Positions 27,751 to 36,471 of a DNA stretch of 64,000 nt are shown in pieces; the stretch's first letter is position 1; the number at the start of each line of letters is the position of its first letter. Source of the DNA: Variovorax gossypii. GTDB taxonomy: Bacteria; Pseudomonadota; Gammaproteobacteria; Burkholderiales; Burkholderiaceae_C. The position numbers and the translations under genes were made by a program. The stretch is taken from assembly GCF_003965815.1 (NCBI RefSeq), contig NZ_RXOE01000001.1, positions 1,364,001 through 1,428,000 on the forward strand. Reading direction: 5' to 3'. Below the pieces are notes generated by a model that saw only the letters and a program-made list of their open reading frames with translations, was not told the origin of the DNA and searched no databases.

Positions 27751-27778
27751 GAGCTGGAGCCTTTTCAAGCGCCAGCCC
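27751..27778 (-). terminator. Partial terminator between rplT and pheS
   Basis: On the minus strand GGGCTGGCGC pairs with GCTCCAGCTC (one G-T pair and one mismatch) and is followed at once by TTTTTTAT. It should reduce read-through from the ribosomal-protein genes into pheST. No Phe-rich leader peptide comparable to E. coli pheM is seen in this gap. Confidence 0.6.
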
Positions 27779-27830
27779 TTGAGCCGTGGGCGCAGGAAGC
27801 CGCCCGGAGGCGGCACCCTGCTGTGCAGAA

Positions 27831-28190
27831 TCAAGCAGCCAGCTTGGCCTTGACCTGCTCCACGATGCCGGCAAAAGCGGCCTTGTCGTGCACGGCGATG
27901 TCCGCAAGCATCTTGCGGTCGATCTCGATACCGGCCTTGCGGATGCCGTTGGCGAACTGGCTGTAGGTCAGGCCCAGTTCACGCGAGGCGGCGTTGATAC
28001 GCGCGATCCACAGCTGACGGAACACGCGCTTCTTGGTACGGCGGTCACGGTAGGCGTATTGGCCTGCCTTCATCACCGCCTGTTTGGCGACGCGGAAGAC
28101 ATTGCCGCGGCGACCGCGGAAACCCTTGGCGAGTGCGAGAACTTTCTTGTGGCGGGCGCGAGCCGTTACACCACGTTTGACGCGAGGCAT
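27831..28190 (-). CDS. rplT: 50S ribosomal protein L20
   Basis: A 119-residue large-subunit protein that binds 23S rRNA early in assembly. The basic N-terminal arm ([19 protein letters not shown]) and globular C-terminal domain match L20 along the full length. In other bacteria L20 represses its own operon by binding the mRNA leader near rpmI. It lies 24 bp after rpmI. Confidence 0.99.
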   Translation of the reverse strand: MPRVKRGVTARARHKKVLALAKGFRGRRGNVFRVAKQAVMKAGQYAYRDRRTKKRVFRQLWIARINAASRELGLTYSQFANGIRKAGIEIDRKMLADIAVHDKAAFAGIVEQVKAKLAA

Positions 28191-28214
28191 GTGTGTACTC
28201 CTTGTTCGTCTGAG

Positions 28215-28418
28215 TTAGATGCCACGGCCGGGCAGCATGGCGGCGACGGAAACCATGTTGGTCTCGTGCACTGCGACTGCACCACGCAGGTGACGCTTAT
28301 TCTTGGTGGTCTTCTTCGTCAGGATGTGACGCTTGAAGGCTTGACCGCGCTTGACGGTGCCACCGGGACGAACGCGGAAACGTTTTTTCGCGCTGCTCTT
28401 GGTCTTCATTTTGGGCAT
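28215..28418 (-). CDS. rpmI: 50S ribosomal protein L35
   Basis: A 67-residue basic ribosomal protein with the family start [16 protein letters not shown] and the HILTKK motif. It is preceded by a good ribosome-binding site (AAAGGAGCATTCAC on the minus strand). The 158-bp gap to infC has no gene and may contain the L20 regulatory leader. Confidence 0.99.
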   Translation of the reverse strand: MPKMKTKSSAKKRFRVRPGGTVKRGQAFKRHILTKKTTKNKRHLRGAVAVHETNMVSVAAMLPGRGI

Positions 28419-28576
28419 GTGAATGCTCCTTTAGTTTGTGCTCGTGAGGCGCCATGGATGCTCCACGGACTTGTTGGCCCCGAGACACTTCTTCATCCCG
28501 CCCCTGCCTGCGCTTCTTGCGAAGTGCGGGCAAAGGCGAAATCCCTTCAAAACCTCTCTACTGCGCCCCTGGCCAC

Positions 28577-29194
28577 TCAGGCCGCGGCGGGAGCCGCTGC
28601 CGGTGCGGCACCGGCGTCTGCCGCCGGCTTCGGCGCACCGCCACCCGGCTTCTTGCGACCCGGCGCGATCATCATGATCATCTGCCGGCCTTCGAGCTTC
28701 GGGAACTGCTCGACGAGGATCGTATCGCCCAGCTCGTCGCGAATGCGCTGCAGCAGTGCCAGACCCAGCTCCTGGTGCGTGATCTCGCGGCCGCGGAAGC
28801 GCAGCGTGATCTTGCATTTGTCGCCGTCATCAAGAAAGCGCCGGATATTGCGCATCTTGATGTTGTAGTCGCCATCGTCGGTACCGGGCCGGAACTTGAT
28901 TTCCTTGACCTCGATGACCTTCTGCTTCGACTTCGCCTCGGCCGCCTTCTTCTGCTCGTGGTACTTGAACTTGCCGTACTCGATCAGGCGACACACCGGC
29001 GGATTGGCCGCCGCGACGACCTCAACCAGATCCACGTCCTGCTCACCGGCAAGGCGTAGAGCCTCGGCAAGACTCACGACACCCAATTGCTCGTTATCCG
29101 GGCCGATCAGGCGGACTTCCGGGGCCATGATTTCCCGGTTCAGGCGGTGTTGGCGTTCCTCGCGGTGGCGGCGGTCGCGGAATGCAGTAGCGAT
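28577..29194 (-). CDS. infC: Translation initiation factor IF-3 (non-canonical ATC start)
   Basis: A 205-residue factor that binds the 30S subunit and checks start-codon identity. The first ATG (29128) begins inside the conserved N-domain: residues [14 protein letters not shown] align with the family segment before EVRL, so about 20 residues would be lost. Reading upstream, an ATC codon at 29192-29194 follows AAGGA with an 8-base spacer and starts (M)[13 protein letters not shown]. Rare start codons are the hallmark of infC, which IF-3 itself autoregulates by rejecting them. The C-terminus has an alanine-rich extension. Transcription continues from thrS 110 bp upstream. Confidence 0.93.
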   Translation of the reverse strand: MATAFRDRRHREERQHRLNREIMAPEVRLIGPDNEQLGVVSLAEALRLAGEQDVDLVEVVAAANPPVCRLIEYGKFKYHEQKKAAEAKSKQKVIEVKEIKFRPGTDDGDYNIKMRNIRRFLDDGDKCKITLRFRGREITHQELGLALLQRIRDELGDTILVEQFPKLEGRQMIMMIAPGRKKPGGGAPKPAADAGAAPAAAPAAA

Positions 29195-29304
29195 GGTCGG
29201 AATCCTTCAAAATTTGCTACAAAATCTGTAGCGAAAACCGCTCAGCCCTCGCGGACAAGCGGCACGATTTGGCAGGGAAACATATGGGGTGTTCCGAGGA
29301 CAAA

Positions 29305-31212
29305 TCAACGCTTGTCGGCAACATCCTGGACGAGCCGTTGCACGAACGATTCGAGGGACATTGCACCGAGGTCTTGATTGCCTCGGGCGCGCACTGCGAC
29401 GGCACCTGCTTCCTTTTCCTTGTCGCCCACGACAACGATATAAGGGAGCTTTTGCAACGAATGCTTCCGTATTTTATACGTAATCTTTTCGTTGTGCAGG
29501 TCAAGCTGGACCCTAAGCCCTTGATTTTGCAGCGCTTTCGCAACTTCCGAAGCGTAATCGGCCTGTCCTTCGCTGATGTTGAGCACCGCCACCTGCACCG
29601 GAGCGAGCCACGCGGGCATGGCGCCGGAGTGGTGCTCGATCAGCATGCCGATGAAGCGCTCCAGGCTGCCGACGATCGCGCGATGCAGCATCACGGGGTG
29701 CGCGCGGCCGCTCGATTCCGTCACGTATTCGCCGCCCAGGCGCTCGGCCGTGTTGAAGTCGACCTGCATCGTGCCGCACTGCCACTGGCGGCCGATGGCA
29801 TCGCGCAGCGTGTACTCGATCTTCGGGCCGTAGAACGCACCGTCACCAGGCGCAATGACGAAGTCGACGCCCGAGCGGCGCAGCGATTCCATCACCGCAT
29901 GCTCGGCCTTGTCCCACAGCTCGTCGGAACCGACGCGATTCTCGGGACGCGTGGCGACCTTGTAGAGGATGTCCGTGAAGCCGAAGTCGGCATAGACCTT
30001 CTGCAACTGCGCCGTATAGGCAATGCACTCGTCGAGGATCTGGTCTTCCGTGCAGAAGATGTGTCCGTCGTCCTGCGTGAAGCCGCGCACGCGCATGATG
30101 CCGTGCAGCGCGCCGCTGGGCTCGTTGCGGTGGCACTGGCCGAACTCGCCGTAGCGCAGCGGCAGGTCGCGGTAGCTGCGCAGGTCGCTCTTGAAGATCA
30201 GCACGTGGCCCGGGCAGTTCATCGGCTTCAGCGCGTACTCGCGCTTTTCCGACTCCGTCGTGAACATGTTGTCGCGATAGTTCTGCCAGTGGCCCGTCTT
30301 CTCCCACAAGCTCTTGTCGAGGATCTGCGGGCCCTTCACTTCCCAGTAGCCCGTGTCGCGGTAGATGTTGCGCATGTACTGCTCGACCGCCTGCCAGATG
30401 GCCCAGCCCTTCGGGTGCCAGAACACCACGCCCGGCGCCACTTCGTCGATGTGGAACAGGTCGAGCTCCTTGCCCAGCCGGCGATGGTCGCGCTTCTCGG
30501 CTTCCTCGATGCGCTGGATGTACTGGTCGAGCTGCTTCTTGTCGGCCCAGGCCGTGCCGTAGACGCGCTGCAGCTGCTCGTTCTTGGCGTCGCCGCGCCA
30601 GTAGGCGCCGGCCAGCTTCGTGAGCTTGAAGACCTTCAGGAAGCGCGTGTTCGGCACGTGCGGGCCGCGGCACATGTCGACGTATTCCTGGTGGTAGTAC
30701 AGGCCCATGGACTGTTCGTCGGGCATGTCTTCGACGAGGCGCAGCTTGTAGTCCTCGCCGCGCGACTTGAAGACTTCGATGACTTCGGCACGCGGCGTCA
30801 TCTTCTTGACCACGTCGTAGTCCTGCGCGATCAGCTCGCGCATGCGCGCCTCGATGGCCGCCATGTCCTCGGGCGTGAAGGGGCGCTCGTAGGCGATGTC
30901 GTAGTAGAAGCCCTCCTCGATCACGGGCCCGATCACCATCCTGGCCGTCGGGTAGAGCTGCTTCACCGCATGGCCGACCAGGTGGGCCGTCGAGTGACGG
31001 ATGATCTCCAGGCCCTCTTCGTCCTTGGGCGTGATGATCTGCAGCTTCGCGTCATGGTCGATGACGTCGCTGGCATCGACGAGCCTGCCGTCGACCTTGC
31101 CGGCCACCGTCATCTTGGCCAGGCCGGGACCGATGGACTGGGCGACTTCGGCCACCGAAACCGGGCCGGGGAACTCGCGGCGCGAGTTGTCGGGGAGCGT
31201 GATCTGGATCAT
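29305..31212 (-). CDS. thrS: Threonine-tRNA ligase
   Basis: A 635-residue class II synthetase. It has an N-terminal TGS domain (1-60), editing domain with [16 protein letters not shown] and the downstream HxxxC-type zinc-like site, catalytic core with motif 2 ([19 protein letters not shown]) and motif 3 ([18 protein letters not shown]), and an anticodon-binding domain. The start [10 protein letters not shown] is preceded by CGAGG. It is the first gene of the synthetase/ribosomal operon and lies behind a leader peptide and attenuator. Confidence 0.98.
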   Translation of the reverse strand: MIQITLPDNSRREFPGPVSVAEVAQSIGPGLAKMTVAGKVDGRLVDASDVIDHDAKLQIITPKDEEGLEIIRHSTAHLVGHAVKQLYPTARMVIGPVIEEGFYYDIAYERPFTPEDMAAIEARMRELIAQDYDVVKKMTPRAEVIEVFKSRGEDYKLRLVEDMPDEQSMGLYYHQEYVDMCRGPHVPNTRFLKVFKLTKLAGAYWRGDAKNEQLQRVYGTAWADKKQLDQYIQRIEEAEKRDHRRLGKELDLFHIDEVAPGVVFWHPKGWAIWQAVEQYMRNIYRDTGYWEVKGPQILDKSLWEKTGHWQNYRDNMFTTESEKREYALKPMNCPGHVLIFKSDLRSYRDLPLRYGEFGQCHRNEPSGALHGIMRVRGFTQDDGHIFCTEDQILDECIAYTAQLQKVYADFGFTDILYKVATRPENRVGSDELWDKAEHAVMESLRRSGVDFVIAPGDGAFYGPKIEYTLRDAIGRQWQCGTMQVDFNTAERLGGEYVTESSGRAHPVMLHRAIVGSLERFIGMLIEHHSGAMPAWLAPVQVAVLNISEGQADYASEVAKALQNQGLRVQLDLHNEKITYKIRKHSLQKLPYIVVVGDKEKEAGAVAVRARGNQDLGAMSLESFVQRLVQDVADKR

Positions 31213-31240
31213 TTGAAGAAACCTCGGGGAGAAAAACAAA

Positions 31241-31264
31241 AAAGCGCGGTGGATGCCGCGCTTT
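31241..31264 (-). terminator. Attenuator terminator in the thrS leader
   Basis: A 9-bp stem (AAAGCGCGG/CCGCGCTTT, 6-nt loop) followed on the minus strand by TTTTTTGTTTTTC, about 30 bases before the thrS start. The ascending arm AGCGCGG can instead pair with CCGCGCT at 31295-31301 just after the leader-peptide stop, enclosing a GCTGG/CCAGC hairpin. That alternative structure would prevent termination. Confidence 0.8.
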
Positions 31265-31303
31265 GCTTGGTCGTGGAGCTGGAAGAAACCAGCGAGCGCG
31301 GGG

Positions 31304-31369
31304 CTACCGGCCTTTTCCTTCAGTGAAGAAAAAGCCGCTGAATCCTTGCGGGGTAGTTCGCGGTGTCAT
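31304..31369 (-). CDS. Thr/Phe-rich leader peptide of the thrS operon
   Basis: A 21-codon frame with a ribosome-binding site (GAGAAAGG about 10 bases before ATG at 31369). The product begins [10 protein letters not shown] and continues [11 protein letters not shown], with four Thr and four Phe codons. The run TTT TTC TTC ACT sits 15 to 26 bases before the TAG stop. A ribosome stalled there leaves the antiterminator arm at 31295-31301 free, while one at the stop codon covers it and lets the terminator at 31241-31264 form. This is the geometry of classical amino-acid attenuation. Both amino acids are substrates of synthetases in this operon (ThrS, PheST). Confidence 0.78.
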   Translation of the reverse strand: MTPRTTPQGFSGFFFTEGKGR

Positions 31370-31412
31370 AACCAAGGTGCCTTTCTCGCTCTTGTTGAGT
31401 GCAGAGACAGCG

Positions 31413-31418
31413 ATTCTA
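31413..31418 (-). promoter_or_regulatory. Candidate -10 box for the thrS operon
   Basis: TAGAAT on the minus strand, about 45 bases before the leader-peptide ATG and just past the end of the ABM gene. No good -35 box is visible at the matching distance, so the promoter is tentative. Confidence 0.4.
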
Positions 31419-31431
31419 GCCTTTGCCCGCT

Positions 31432-31743
31432 TCAGGACGCAGGCGCGGCGTTCTTGAGTCCCAACACTTCGATGGGCTCGATCGACGGCGGCGCGGCAAA
31501 CAGCTCGGGAGCCTTCGCCATCAGCGCCTGGGCGATCGGGCCGGTCAGGTGTGCCTGGCGCCCCGCCTCGTTCTCGAATGCATCGAACACGCCGAAGGTG
31601 GTCGGCGACAGGCGCAGCGCAAACCAGATCGGCGTTGTCTTCTCGTCGCGGGCCATGGCGAGGCCTGCTTCCAGGAACTTCTCGACATCGCCTTCCTTGC
31701 CCGGCTTGGCTTCGAGGCGGGCAAACAGTGCGTACTTGATCAT
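31432..31743 (-). CDS. ABM-domain putative quinol monooxygenase
   Basis: A 103-residue single-domain protein of the antibiotic-biosynthesis-monooxygenase fold (ferredoxin-like dimer): MIKYALFARLEAKPGKEGDV, central WFALRLSPTTFGVFDAFENE, then HLTGPIAQALMAKAPELF. Relatives include YgiN-type quinol monooxygenases and many of unknown substrate. It is divergent from the GlxA-type regulator, with a 112-bp shared upstream region, so it may be that regulator's target. Its 3' end touches the thrS promoter region. Confidence 0.8.
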   Translation of the reverse strand: MIKYALFARLEAKPGKEGDVEKFLEAGLAMARDEKTTPIWFALRLSPTTFGVFDAFENEAGRQAHLTGPIAQALMAKAPELFAAPPSIEPIEVLGLKNAAPAS

Positions 31744-31855
31744 GGGTCAATCTCCTGAGTGTTGAACGGCGCGCGACATTGAGCGGCGTTGGCATGAACT
31801 CTAGGCAGCCGTCGCCCTTGGATCCATTGGCATTTTTGACATCTTTGATATCGTT

Positions 31856-32824
31856 ATGGCCATGAAGCTCGACATACTCGCCCTCGACGGCGTGTTCGAC
31901 ACCGGCCTGTCCACGGTGCTCGACGTGTTCACCACCGCCAACGAACTCACGGCGATGCTGCAGCTCGACGTGGCACCGTTCGAAGTCACGCTGACGGGCG
32001 TTCGCAAGCGCGTGCGAACCTCGCAGGGCTTCGCGGTTCCGGTGGCTCGCGCACTAGACACGGCAACGGCCGACTGGCTGATCGTCCCCGCCCTGGGCTG
32101 CAAGATGCCCGAGACACTCGAGCCCGCGTTGCGCCGCGCCGACGTGCGCGACGCCTGCGCCGCGCTCAAAGAACGCTCGGACAGAAACGCCAACGTGGCC
32201 GCCGCCTGCATCGGCACCTTCGTGCTGGCCGAGTCGGGCGTGCTCGACCGGCACAAGGCGACCACCACATGGTGGCTCGCCACGCTGTTCCGCCAGCGCT
32301 ACCCCGGCGTGCAGCTGGAAGACTCGCGAATGCTGGTCAGCTCCGGCCACCTGGTCACGGCCGGCGCGGCGCTGAGCCATGTCGACCTGGCGCTGTGGAT
32401 CGTGCGCCAGGCAAGCCCCGAGCTCGCCACGCTGGTCGCGCGCTACCTGATCGTCGATTCGCGGCCCTCGCAATCGGCCTATGTGATCTCCGACCACCTC
32501 TCTCACTCCGACCCGCTGGTGGAGCGCTTCGAGCGATGGGCGCGCGGCCGGCTGGCCGACGGCTTCTCGCTCGACGAGGCCGCGCAGGCCGCCGGCACGA
32601 GCAAGCGCACGCTGGCCCGACGCATGCAGCAGGTGCTGGGCAAGAGCCCGCTTTCCTACGTGCAGGATCTGCGCGTCGAGCGCGCCGTGCACCTGCTCAA
32701 GACCAGCGACAAGAGCCTCGAGCAGATCGCCGGCATGGTCGGCTACGCCGACGGCGTCACGCTGCGCACCCTGCTGCGCCAGCGTCTTGGACGCGGCGTG
32801 CGCGAAGTGCGGCTCGAAGCCTGA
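31856..32824 (+). CDS. GlxA-type AraC-family transcriptional regulator
   Basis: A 322-residue regulator with an N-terminal DJ-1/PfpI (class I glutamine-amidotransferase-like) domain, residues 3-185, including AAACIGTFVLAESG at the nucleophile-elbow position. A C-terminal AraC double helix-turn-helix spans about 220-315 (SLDEAAQAAGTSKRTLARRM and QIAGMVGYADGVTLRTLLRQ). Such proteins usually activate neighbouring catabolic genes in response to a small metabolite. The divergent ABM gene is the obvious candidate target. Confidence 0.87.
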   Translation: MAMKLDILALDGVFDTGLSTVLDVFTTANELTAMLQLDVAPFEVTLTGVRKRVRTSQGFAVPVARALDTATADWLIVPALGCKMPETLEPALRRADVRDACAALKERSDRNANVAAACIGTFVLAESGVLDRHKATTTWWLATLFRQRYPGVQLEDSRMLVSSGHLVTAGAALSHVDLALWIVRQASPELATLVARYLIVDSRPSQSAYVISDHLSHSDPLVERFERWARGRLADGFSLDEAAQAAGTSKRTLARRMQQVLGKSPLSYVQDLRVERAVHLLKTSDKSLEQIAGMVGYADGVTLRTLLRQRLGRGVREVRLEA

Positions 32825-32850
32825 CTTCGCGGCGGACGCAGCAACAAAAA

Positions 32851-32871
32851 AGCCCGGCACGCGGCCGGGCT
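32851..32871 (-). terminator. Terminator downstream of aceA
   Basis: An 8-bp stem AGCCCGGC/GCCGGGCT with a 5-nt loop and TTTTTTGTTGC following on the minus strand. It serves aceA, with little effect expected in the other direction. Confidence 0.85.
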
Positions 32872-32902
32872 GAAAGTGACAGCGAAAAATCCGTCCGTCG
32901 AA

Positions 32903-34234
32903 TCAGTGGAACTGCTCTTCCTCGGTCGAACCCGTCAGCGCCTTCACGCTGGACGAGCCGCCCTGGATCACGGTGGTCACGTCGTCGAAGTAACCGGCGC
33001 CCACTTCCTGCTGGTGCGACACGAAGGTGTAGCCCTTGTCGCGCGCCGCGAACTCGGGTTCCTGGACCATGTTCACGTAGTGCTTCATGCCTTCGCCGCG
33101 AGCGTAGGCGTGGGCGAACTGGAAGGTGTTGAACCAGTTGACGTGGATGCCGGCCAGCGTGATGAACTGGTACTTGTAGCCCAGCGCCGACAGGTCTTCC
33201 TGGAACGAAGCGATCTGCTTGTCGTCGAGGTTCTTCTTCCAGTTGAAGGAAGGCGAGCAGTTGTACGACAGCAGCTTGCCCGGGCAGGCGGCGTGCACGG
33301 CTTGCGCGAATTCGCGCGCAAAGCCGATGTCGGGCACGCCGGTTTCGCACCACACCAGGTCGGCGTACGGAGCGTAGGCCACGCCGCGGCTGATGGCTTG
33401 CTCCAGGCCGTTCTTGACGCGGTAGAAGCCTTCCTGCGTGCGTTCGCCGGTCAGGAACGGCTTGTCGTTGGCGTCGTGATCGGAAGTGATCAGGTTCGCG
33501 GCTTCCGCGTCGGTACGGGCCAGGACGATGGTCGGCACGCCCAGCACGTCGGCGGCGAAGCGCGCGGCGATCAGCTTCTCGCAGGCTTCCTGCGTCGGCA
33601 CGAGCACCTTGCCGCCCATGTGGCCGCACTTCTTCACGGCAGCCAGCTGGTCTTCGAAGTGCACGCCGGCAGCGCCAGCCGTGATCATGTTCTTCATGAG
33701 TTCGAAGGCGTTGAGCACGCCGCCGAAACCGGCTTCCGCGTCGGCCACGATGGGCAGGAAGTAATCGATGAACTCCTTGTCGCCGGGGTTGATGCCACGG
33801 CCCCACTGGATTTCATCGGCGCGGCGGAAGGTGTTGTTGATGCGACGGACCATCGTCGGCACCGAGTCGTAGGCGTAGAGCGACTGGTCGGGGTACATCG
33901 TCTCGGAGGTGTTGCCGTCGGCGGCGACCTGCCAGCCCGACAGGTACACGGCCTCGAGGCCGGCCTTGGCCTGCTGCATCGCCTGGCCGGCGGAGATCGC
34001 GCCGAAGGCGTTCACGTAGCCCTTCTTGGCGCCGCCGTTGATCTTTTCCCAGAGCTTCTCGGCGCCGCGCTTGGCCAGCGTGTGCTCGATGGGGAAAGAA
34101 CCGCGCAGGCGCACGACGTCGGCTGCGCTGTAGCCGCGCTTGACGCCCTTCCAGCGGGGGTCGGTGGCCCATTCTTTCTCGAGTGCGGCGATTTGCTGTT
34201 CGCGGCTCAGTTGTTCTGTGAGGGTCTGGGGCAT
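32903..34234 (-). CDS. aceA: Isocitrate lyase
   Basis: A 443-residue glyoxylate-shunt enzyme cleaving isocitrate to succinate and glyoxylate, needed for growth on acetate and fatty acids. The catalytic signature KKCGHMGG is present near residue 200, with [12 protein letters not shown] and [12 protein letters not shown] as further family motifs. The start [10 protein letters not shown] follows GGAG by five bases; a GTG two codons upstream is also in frame. Two palindromes at 34278-34325 suggest repressor control. Confidence 0.97.
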   Translation of the reverse strand: MPQTLTEQLSREQQIAALEKEWATDPRWKGVKRGYSAADVVRLRGSFPIEHTLAKRGAEKLWEKINGGAKKGYVNAFGAISAGQAMQQAKAGLEAVYLSGWQVAADGNTSETMYPDQSLYAYDSVPTMVRRINNTFRRADEIQWGRGINPGDKEFIDYFLPIVADAEAGFGGVLNAFELMKNMITAGAAGVHFEDQLAAVKKCGHMGGKVLVPTQEACEKLIAARFAADVLGVPTIVLARTDAEAANLITSDHDANDKPFLTGERTQEGFYRVKNGLEQAISRGVAYAPYADLVWCETGVPDIGFAREFAQAVHAACPGKLLSYNCSPSFNWKKNLDDKQIASFQEDLSALGYKYQFITLAGIHVNWFNTFQFAHAYARGEGMKHYVNMVQEPEFAARDKGYTFVSHQQEVGAGYFDDVTTVIQGGSSSVKALTGSTEEEQFH

Positions 34235-34277
34235 GGTCACTCCGTGAGGTTGATTGAAGGTTGGGCGCTGCGGCCGT

Positions 34278-34294
34278 GGAGTTACTGTAACTCC
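34278..34294 (-). promoter_or_regulatory. Palindrome A upstream of aceA
   Basis: A perfect 8-bp inverted repeat with a single central base, GGAGTTAC-T-GTAACTCC, 44 bp upstream of the aceA start codon. It is a probable operator, position +1 to +40 relative to a promoter near 34310. Confidence 0.55.
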
Positions 34295-34307
34295 CCGCCG
34301 GACTCTT

Positions 34308-34325
34308 ATGTCTTATAGAAGACAT
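34308..34325 (-). promoter_or_regulatory. Palindrome B upstream of aceA
   Basis: A perfect 7-bp inverted repeat with a 4-base spacer, ATGTCTT-ATAG-AAGACAT, 74 bp upstream of aceA in an AT-rich stretch. It overlaps a possible minus-strand -10 (TATAAG) and has the shape of a GntR- or TetR-type operator. Confidence 0.55.
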
Positions 34326-34440
34326 ATTTTTCACTCAACAAAATCAACAAGTTACGGAGATATTCCTCAATACAAAATTATTTTTCTCATATCGAGAAAA
34401 AATATTGCGGCGCAGCAGCCCACGATTCCGCAATGCGCAA

Positions 34441-34854
34441 TCAATCTTTCGGTTGTGAAAACGATGCTCCGCCCAACGCCGCATGCGCGATCCAGTCGCC
34501 GCTTTCGATCACGCGGCGGCCCGCAATGCGCGTCGGATGGATCTCGTAGACCAGGCAATCGAGCCACTGCCCATCCACCTCCACGCGCACCCGACGCTTG
34601 ATGTATTCGCCCGAATCGTCGTCCGCCACTTCTTCCAGCACGTCGAGCGCCGCCTCGACCGCCGGCTCGATCACGTAGACCTCGCCCTTCACCTGCCTTC
34701 CACCGCCGAGCACGACGCCGGGATAGGCACCGAGGTCGTACAGCGTGCCGGCGATCTCCGCCTCGCCAACGAGCAAGGGCGCGGGCCGGTAGCGCGCGAT
34801 GTCGTTGCGGCCGCCGCGACGCAGCGTGCCGTAAACAAAAACGTGGGGCATCAT
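34441..34854 (-). CDS. Gamma-glutamylcyclotransferase-like (AIG2/GGCT) protein
   Basis: A 137-residue protein with the family start MMPHVFVYGTLRRGGRND, where the YGTLRxG loop forms the active site. The catalytic glutamate is probably in VLEEVADDDSGEY. The start at 34854 has an AGGAAG ribosome-binding site; the longer frame adds a non-conserved leader. Members remove gamma-glutamyl groups as 5-oxoproline; the substrate here is unknown. It is divergent from the EamA transporter with only 42 bp between the starts. Confidence 0.85.
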   Translation of the reverse strand: MMPHVFVYGTLRRGGRNDIARYRPAPLLVGEAEIAGTLYDLGAYPGVVLGGGRQVKGEVYVIEPAVEAALDVLEEVADDDSGEYIKRRVRVEVDGQWLDCLVYEIHPTRIAGRRVIESGDWIAHAALGGASFSQPKD

Positions 34855-34896
34855 CGAAACCGCTTCCTTCCTTCGCAACAACAACACTTCAGTCTA

Positions 34897-35820
34897 TTGA
34901 ACTCCCCTGCCCACGCATCAGGCCGCCTCGTGGCCTACGGCTGCCTGGCCCTGAGCATGTCGCTCGTCGGCGGCTACGTTGCCCTTTCCAAGCCCCTCGT
35001 CGCCGCCTTTCCGGTGCTGCTGCTCGCGTGGCTGCGCTTCGGCATCGCTGCGCTGGCCATGCCGCACTGGCTCAAGCGAGCGCCCGACGAACCGCCGATG
35101 ACGTCGCGCACCCGCTGGCTCGTGTTCCTGGAATCGTTCCTCGGCAACTTCATGTTCTCGATCTGCATGCTGTTCGGCGTGAGCCTCACGAGCGCGGTAT
35201 CGGCGGGCGTGATCATGGCGTCGATCCCTGCCTGCGTTGCCGTCGCGAGCTGGCTCTTCCTGCGCGAGCGCATCACGGTGCGCATCGGACTGGCCATCGC
35301 GTGCGCGGCAATCGGCATCGGGCTGCTGGCGCTGTCGCCGGCACACGCACCGGCATCGCCCACCGCTTCTTCCACGTCGATGCCGTGGCTCGGCGACCTG
35401 CTCGTGTTCTGCGCGGTGCTCTGCGAGACGGCCTACGCCGTGATCGGCAAGTCGCTCACGGGACGCCTCGGACCGAAGCGCATCGCCTCGCTCATCAACC
35501 TCTGGGGCTTCGTGCTGTCGATGCCCTTCGGCATCTGGTTTGCGCTGCAGTTCGATTTCACCGCGGTGCGCTTCGGCACCTGGGCACTGCTGGTGGCCTA
35601 CGCACTCGCCGCGAGCATCTGGACCGTGTGGTTGTGGATGACCGGACTTCGCCACGTACCAGCCGCACAAGCGGGTGTTTTCGCCGTGCTGCTGCCGGTG
35701 AGCGCGGCCCTCGTGGGCGTGCTCGTGCTCGGCGAAAGCCTCTCTTCCCCACAGCTGATTGCGTTCGTCGTTGCGCTCATCGGCGTGGTGCTCGCGACGT
35801 GGCCCGGGCGCCGAACGTGA
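34897..35820 (+). CDS. EamA/DMT-family transporter
   Basis: An inner-membrane permease of 307 residues with about ten membrane segments in two EamA halves (residues about 15-150 and 165-300). The start is uncertain. TTG at 34897 (MNSPAHASGRLVAYG) is proposed because no ATG lies before the first helix; GTG at 34930 would still keep that helix nearly whole. No ribosome-binding site is obvious, so the message may be nearly leaderless. The second half contains AVIGKSLTGRLGPKR and SLINLWGFVLSMPFG. Such proteins often export amino acids or metabolites; the substrate is not predictable. Confidence 0.8.
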   Translation: MNSPAHASGRLVAYGCLALSMSLVGGYVALSKPLVAAFPVLLLAWLRFGIAALAMPHWLKRAPDEPPMTSRTRWLVFLESFLGNFMFSICMLFGVSLTSAVSAGVIMASIPACVAVASWLFLRERITVRIGLAIACAAIGIGLLALSPAHAPASPTASSTSMPWLGDLLVFCAVLCETAYAVIGKSLTGRLGPKRIASLINLWGFVLSMPFGIWFALQFDFTAVRFGTWALLVAYALAASIWTVWLWMTGLRHVPAAQAGVFAVLLPVSAALVGVLVLGESLSSPQLIAFVVALIGVVLATWPGRRT

Positions 35821-35975
35821 AAAAGAGGCCTTCTCCCCTCTGAAAAAACAACAACTCCCAATGAAAAAAGCGCTTTTTCCCTTGGAAACGCGTTTTTTCT
35901 CCTTTAGCATCCGCATTGCCACTGGAGACGCAAGTTTTTCATTGGTGACTGTTCAACCAAAAAAGGAAATCAACC

Positions 35976-36413
35976 ATGGCAACTGCAAAGAAGGCTCCGG
36001 CCAAGAAAGCTCCGGCGAAAAAGGCCGCTCCCGCAAAGAAGGCGGCGGCTCCTGCAAAGAAGGCTGCACCGGCCAAGAAGGCTGCTCCTGCAAAGAAGGC
36101 CGCACCGGCGAAGAAGGCTCCTGCCAAGAAGGCCCCCGCAAAGAAGGCCGCTCCCGCCAAGAAGCGCACTCCCAACGCCGCGTTCATGAAGGCACTGACC
36201 CCCAGCCCGGCACTGGCCGCCGTCGTCGGCTCCACGCCGCTGCCGCGCACCGCTGTCGTGAGCAAGCTGTGGGACTACATCAAGAAGAACAACCTTCAGG
36301 ACAAGGCCAACAAGCGCAACATCAACGCCGACGCCAAGCTGAAGGAAATCTTCGGCAAGGCCCAAGTGTCGATGTTCGAACTGGCCGCGCTGATCGGCAA
36401 GCACGTCAAGTAA
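35976..36413 (+). CDS. Histone-H1-like SWIB/MDM2-domain protein
   Basis: A 145-residue basic protein. Residues 4-63 are a tandem array of the KKAPA/KKAAPA type, like the lysine-alanine-proline tails of bacterial and eukaryotic H1 proteins, and should bind DNA without sequence specificity. Residues 66-145 are a SWIB/MDM2 domain (TPLPRTAVVSKLWDYIKKNN, then AKLKEIFGKAQVSMFELAAL), a fold best known from eukaryotic chromatin remodelling and chlamydial proteins. The start is preceded by AAAGGAAATCAACC. A strong terminator follows. It is probably a nucleoid-associated protein (inference). Confidence 0.9.
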   Translation: MATAKKAPAKKAPAKKAAPAKKAAAPAKKAAPAKKAAPAKKAAPAKKAPAKKAPAKKAAPAKKRTPNAAFMKALTPSPALAAVVGSTPLPRTAVVSKLWDYIKKNNLQDKANKRNINADAKLKEIFGKAQVSMFELAALIGKHVK

Positions 36414-36442
36414 GCGCTCAGGGGCCTCGAGCTCCTGAATCA

Positions 36443-36471
36443 AAAAGCCCGCTTCATGCGGGCTTTTTTTT
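36443..36471. terminator. Bidirectional terminator between SWIB and AraC genes
   Basis: A 10-bp stem AAAAGCCCGC/GCGGGCTTTT with a 5-nt loop, T8 on the plus strand and A5 before it. It overlaps the last codons of the AraC gene and serves both convergent genes. Confidence 0.88.

Noticed and set aside
27719..27830. A pheM-like leader peptide between rplT and pheS
   Set aside because: No ATG is present. The only GTG frame reads through the hairpin, and its Phe codons come after the terminator, the wrong order for attenuation.
24194..27853. A 1219-codon plus-strand frame over pheS/pheT
   Set aside because: It is the shadow of two certain tRNA-synthetase genes.
29269..31326. A 685-codon plus-strand frame over thrS
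   Set aside because: It is the shadow of thrS, with low-complexity Val/Asp/His composition.
34483..34896. N-terminal 138-residue extension of the EamA transporter
   Set aside because: It is antisense to the gamma-glutamylcyclotransferase gene and has no membrane or conserved features.
35985..36165. CRISPR-like or tandem-repeat array
   Set aside because: The repeats are in frame and encode the lysine-rich tail of the SWIB protein. There are no spacers.
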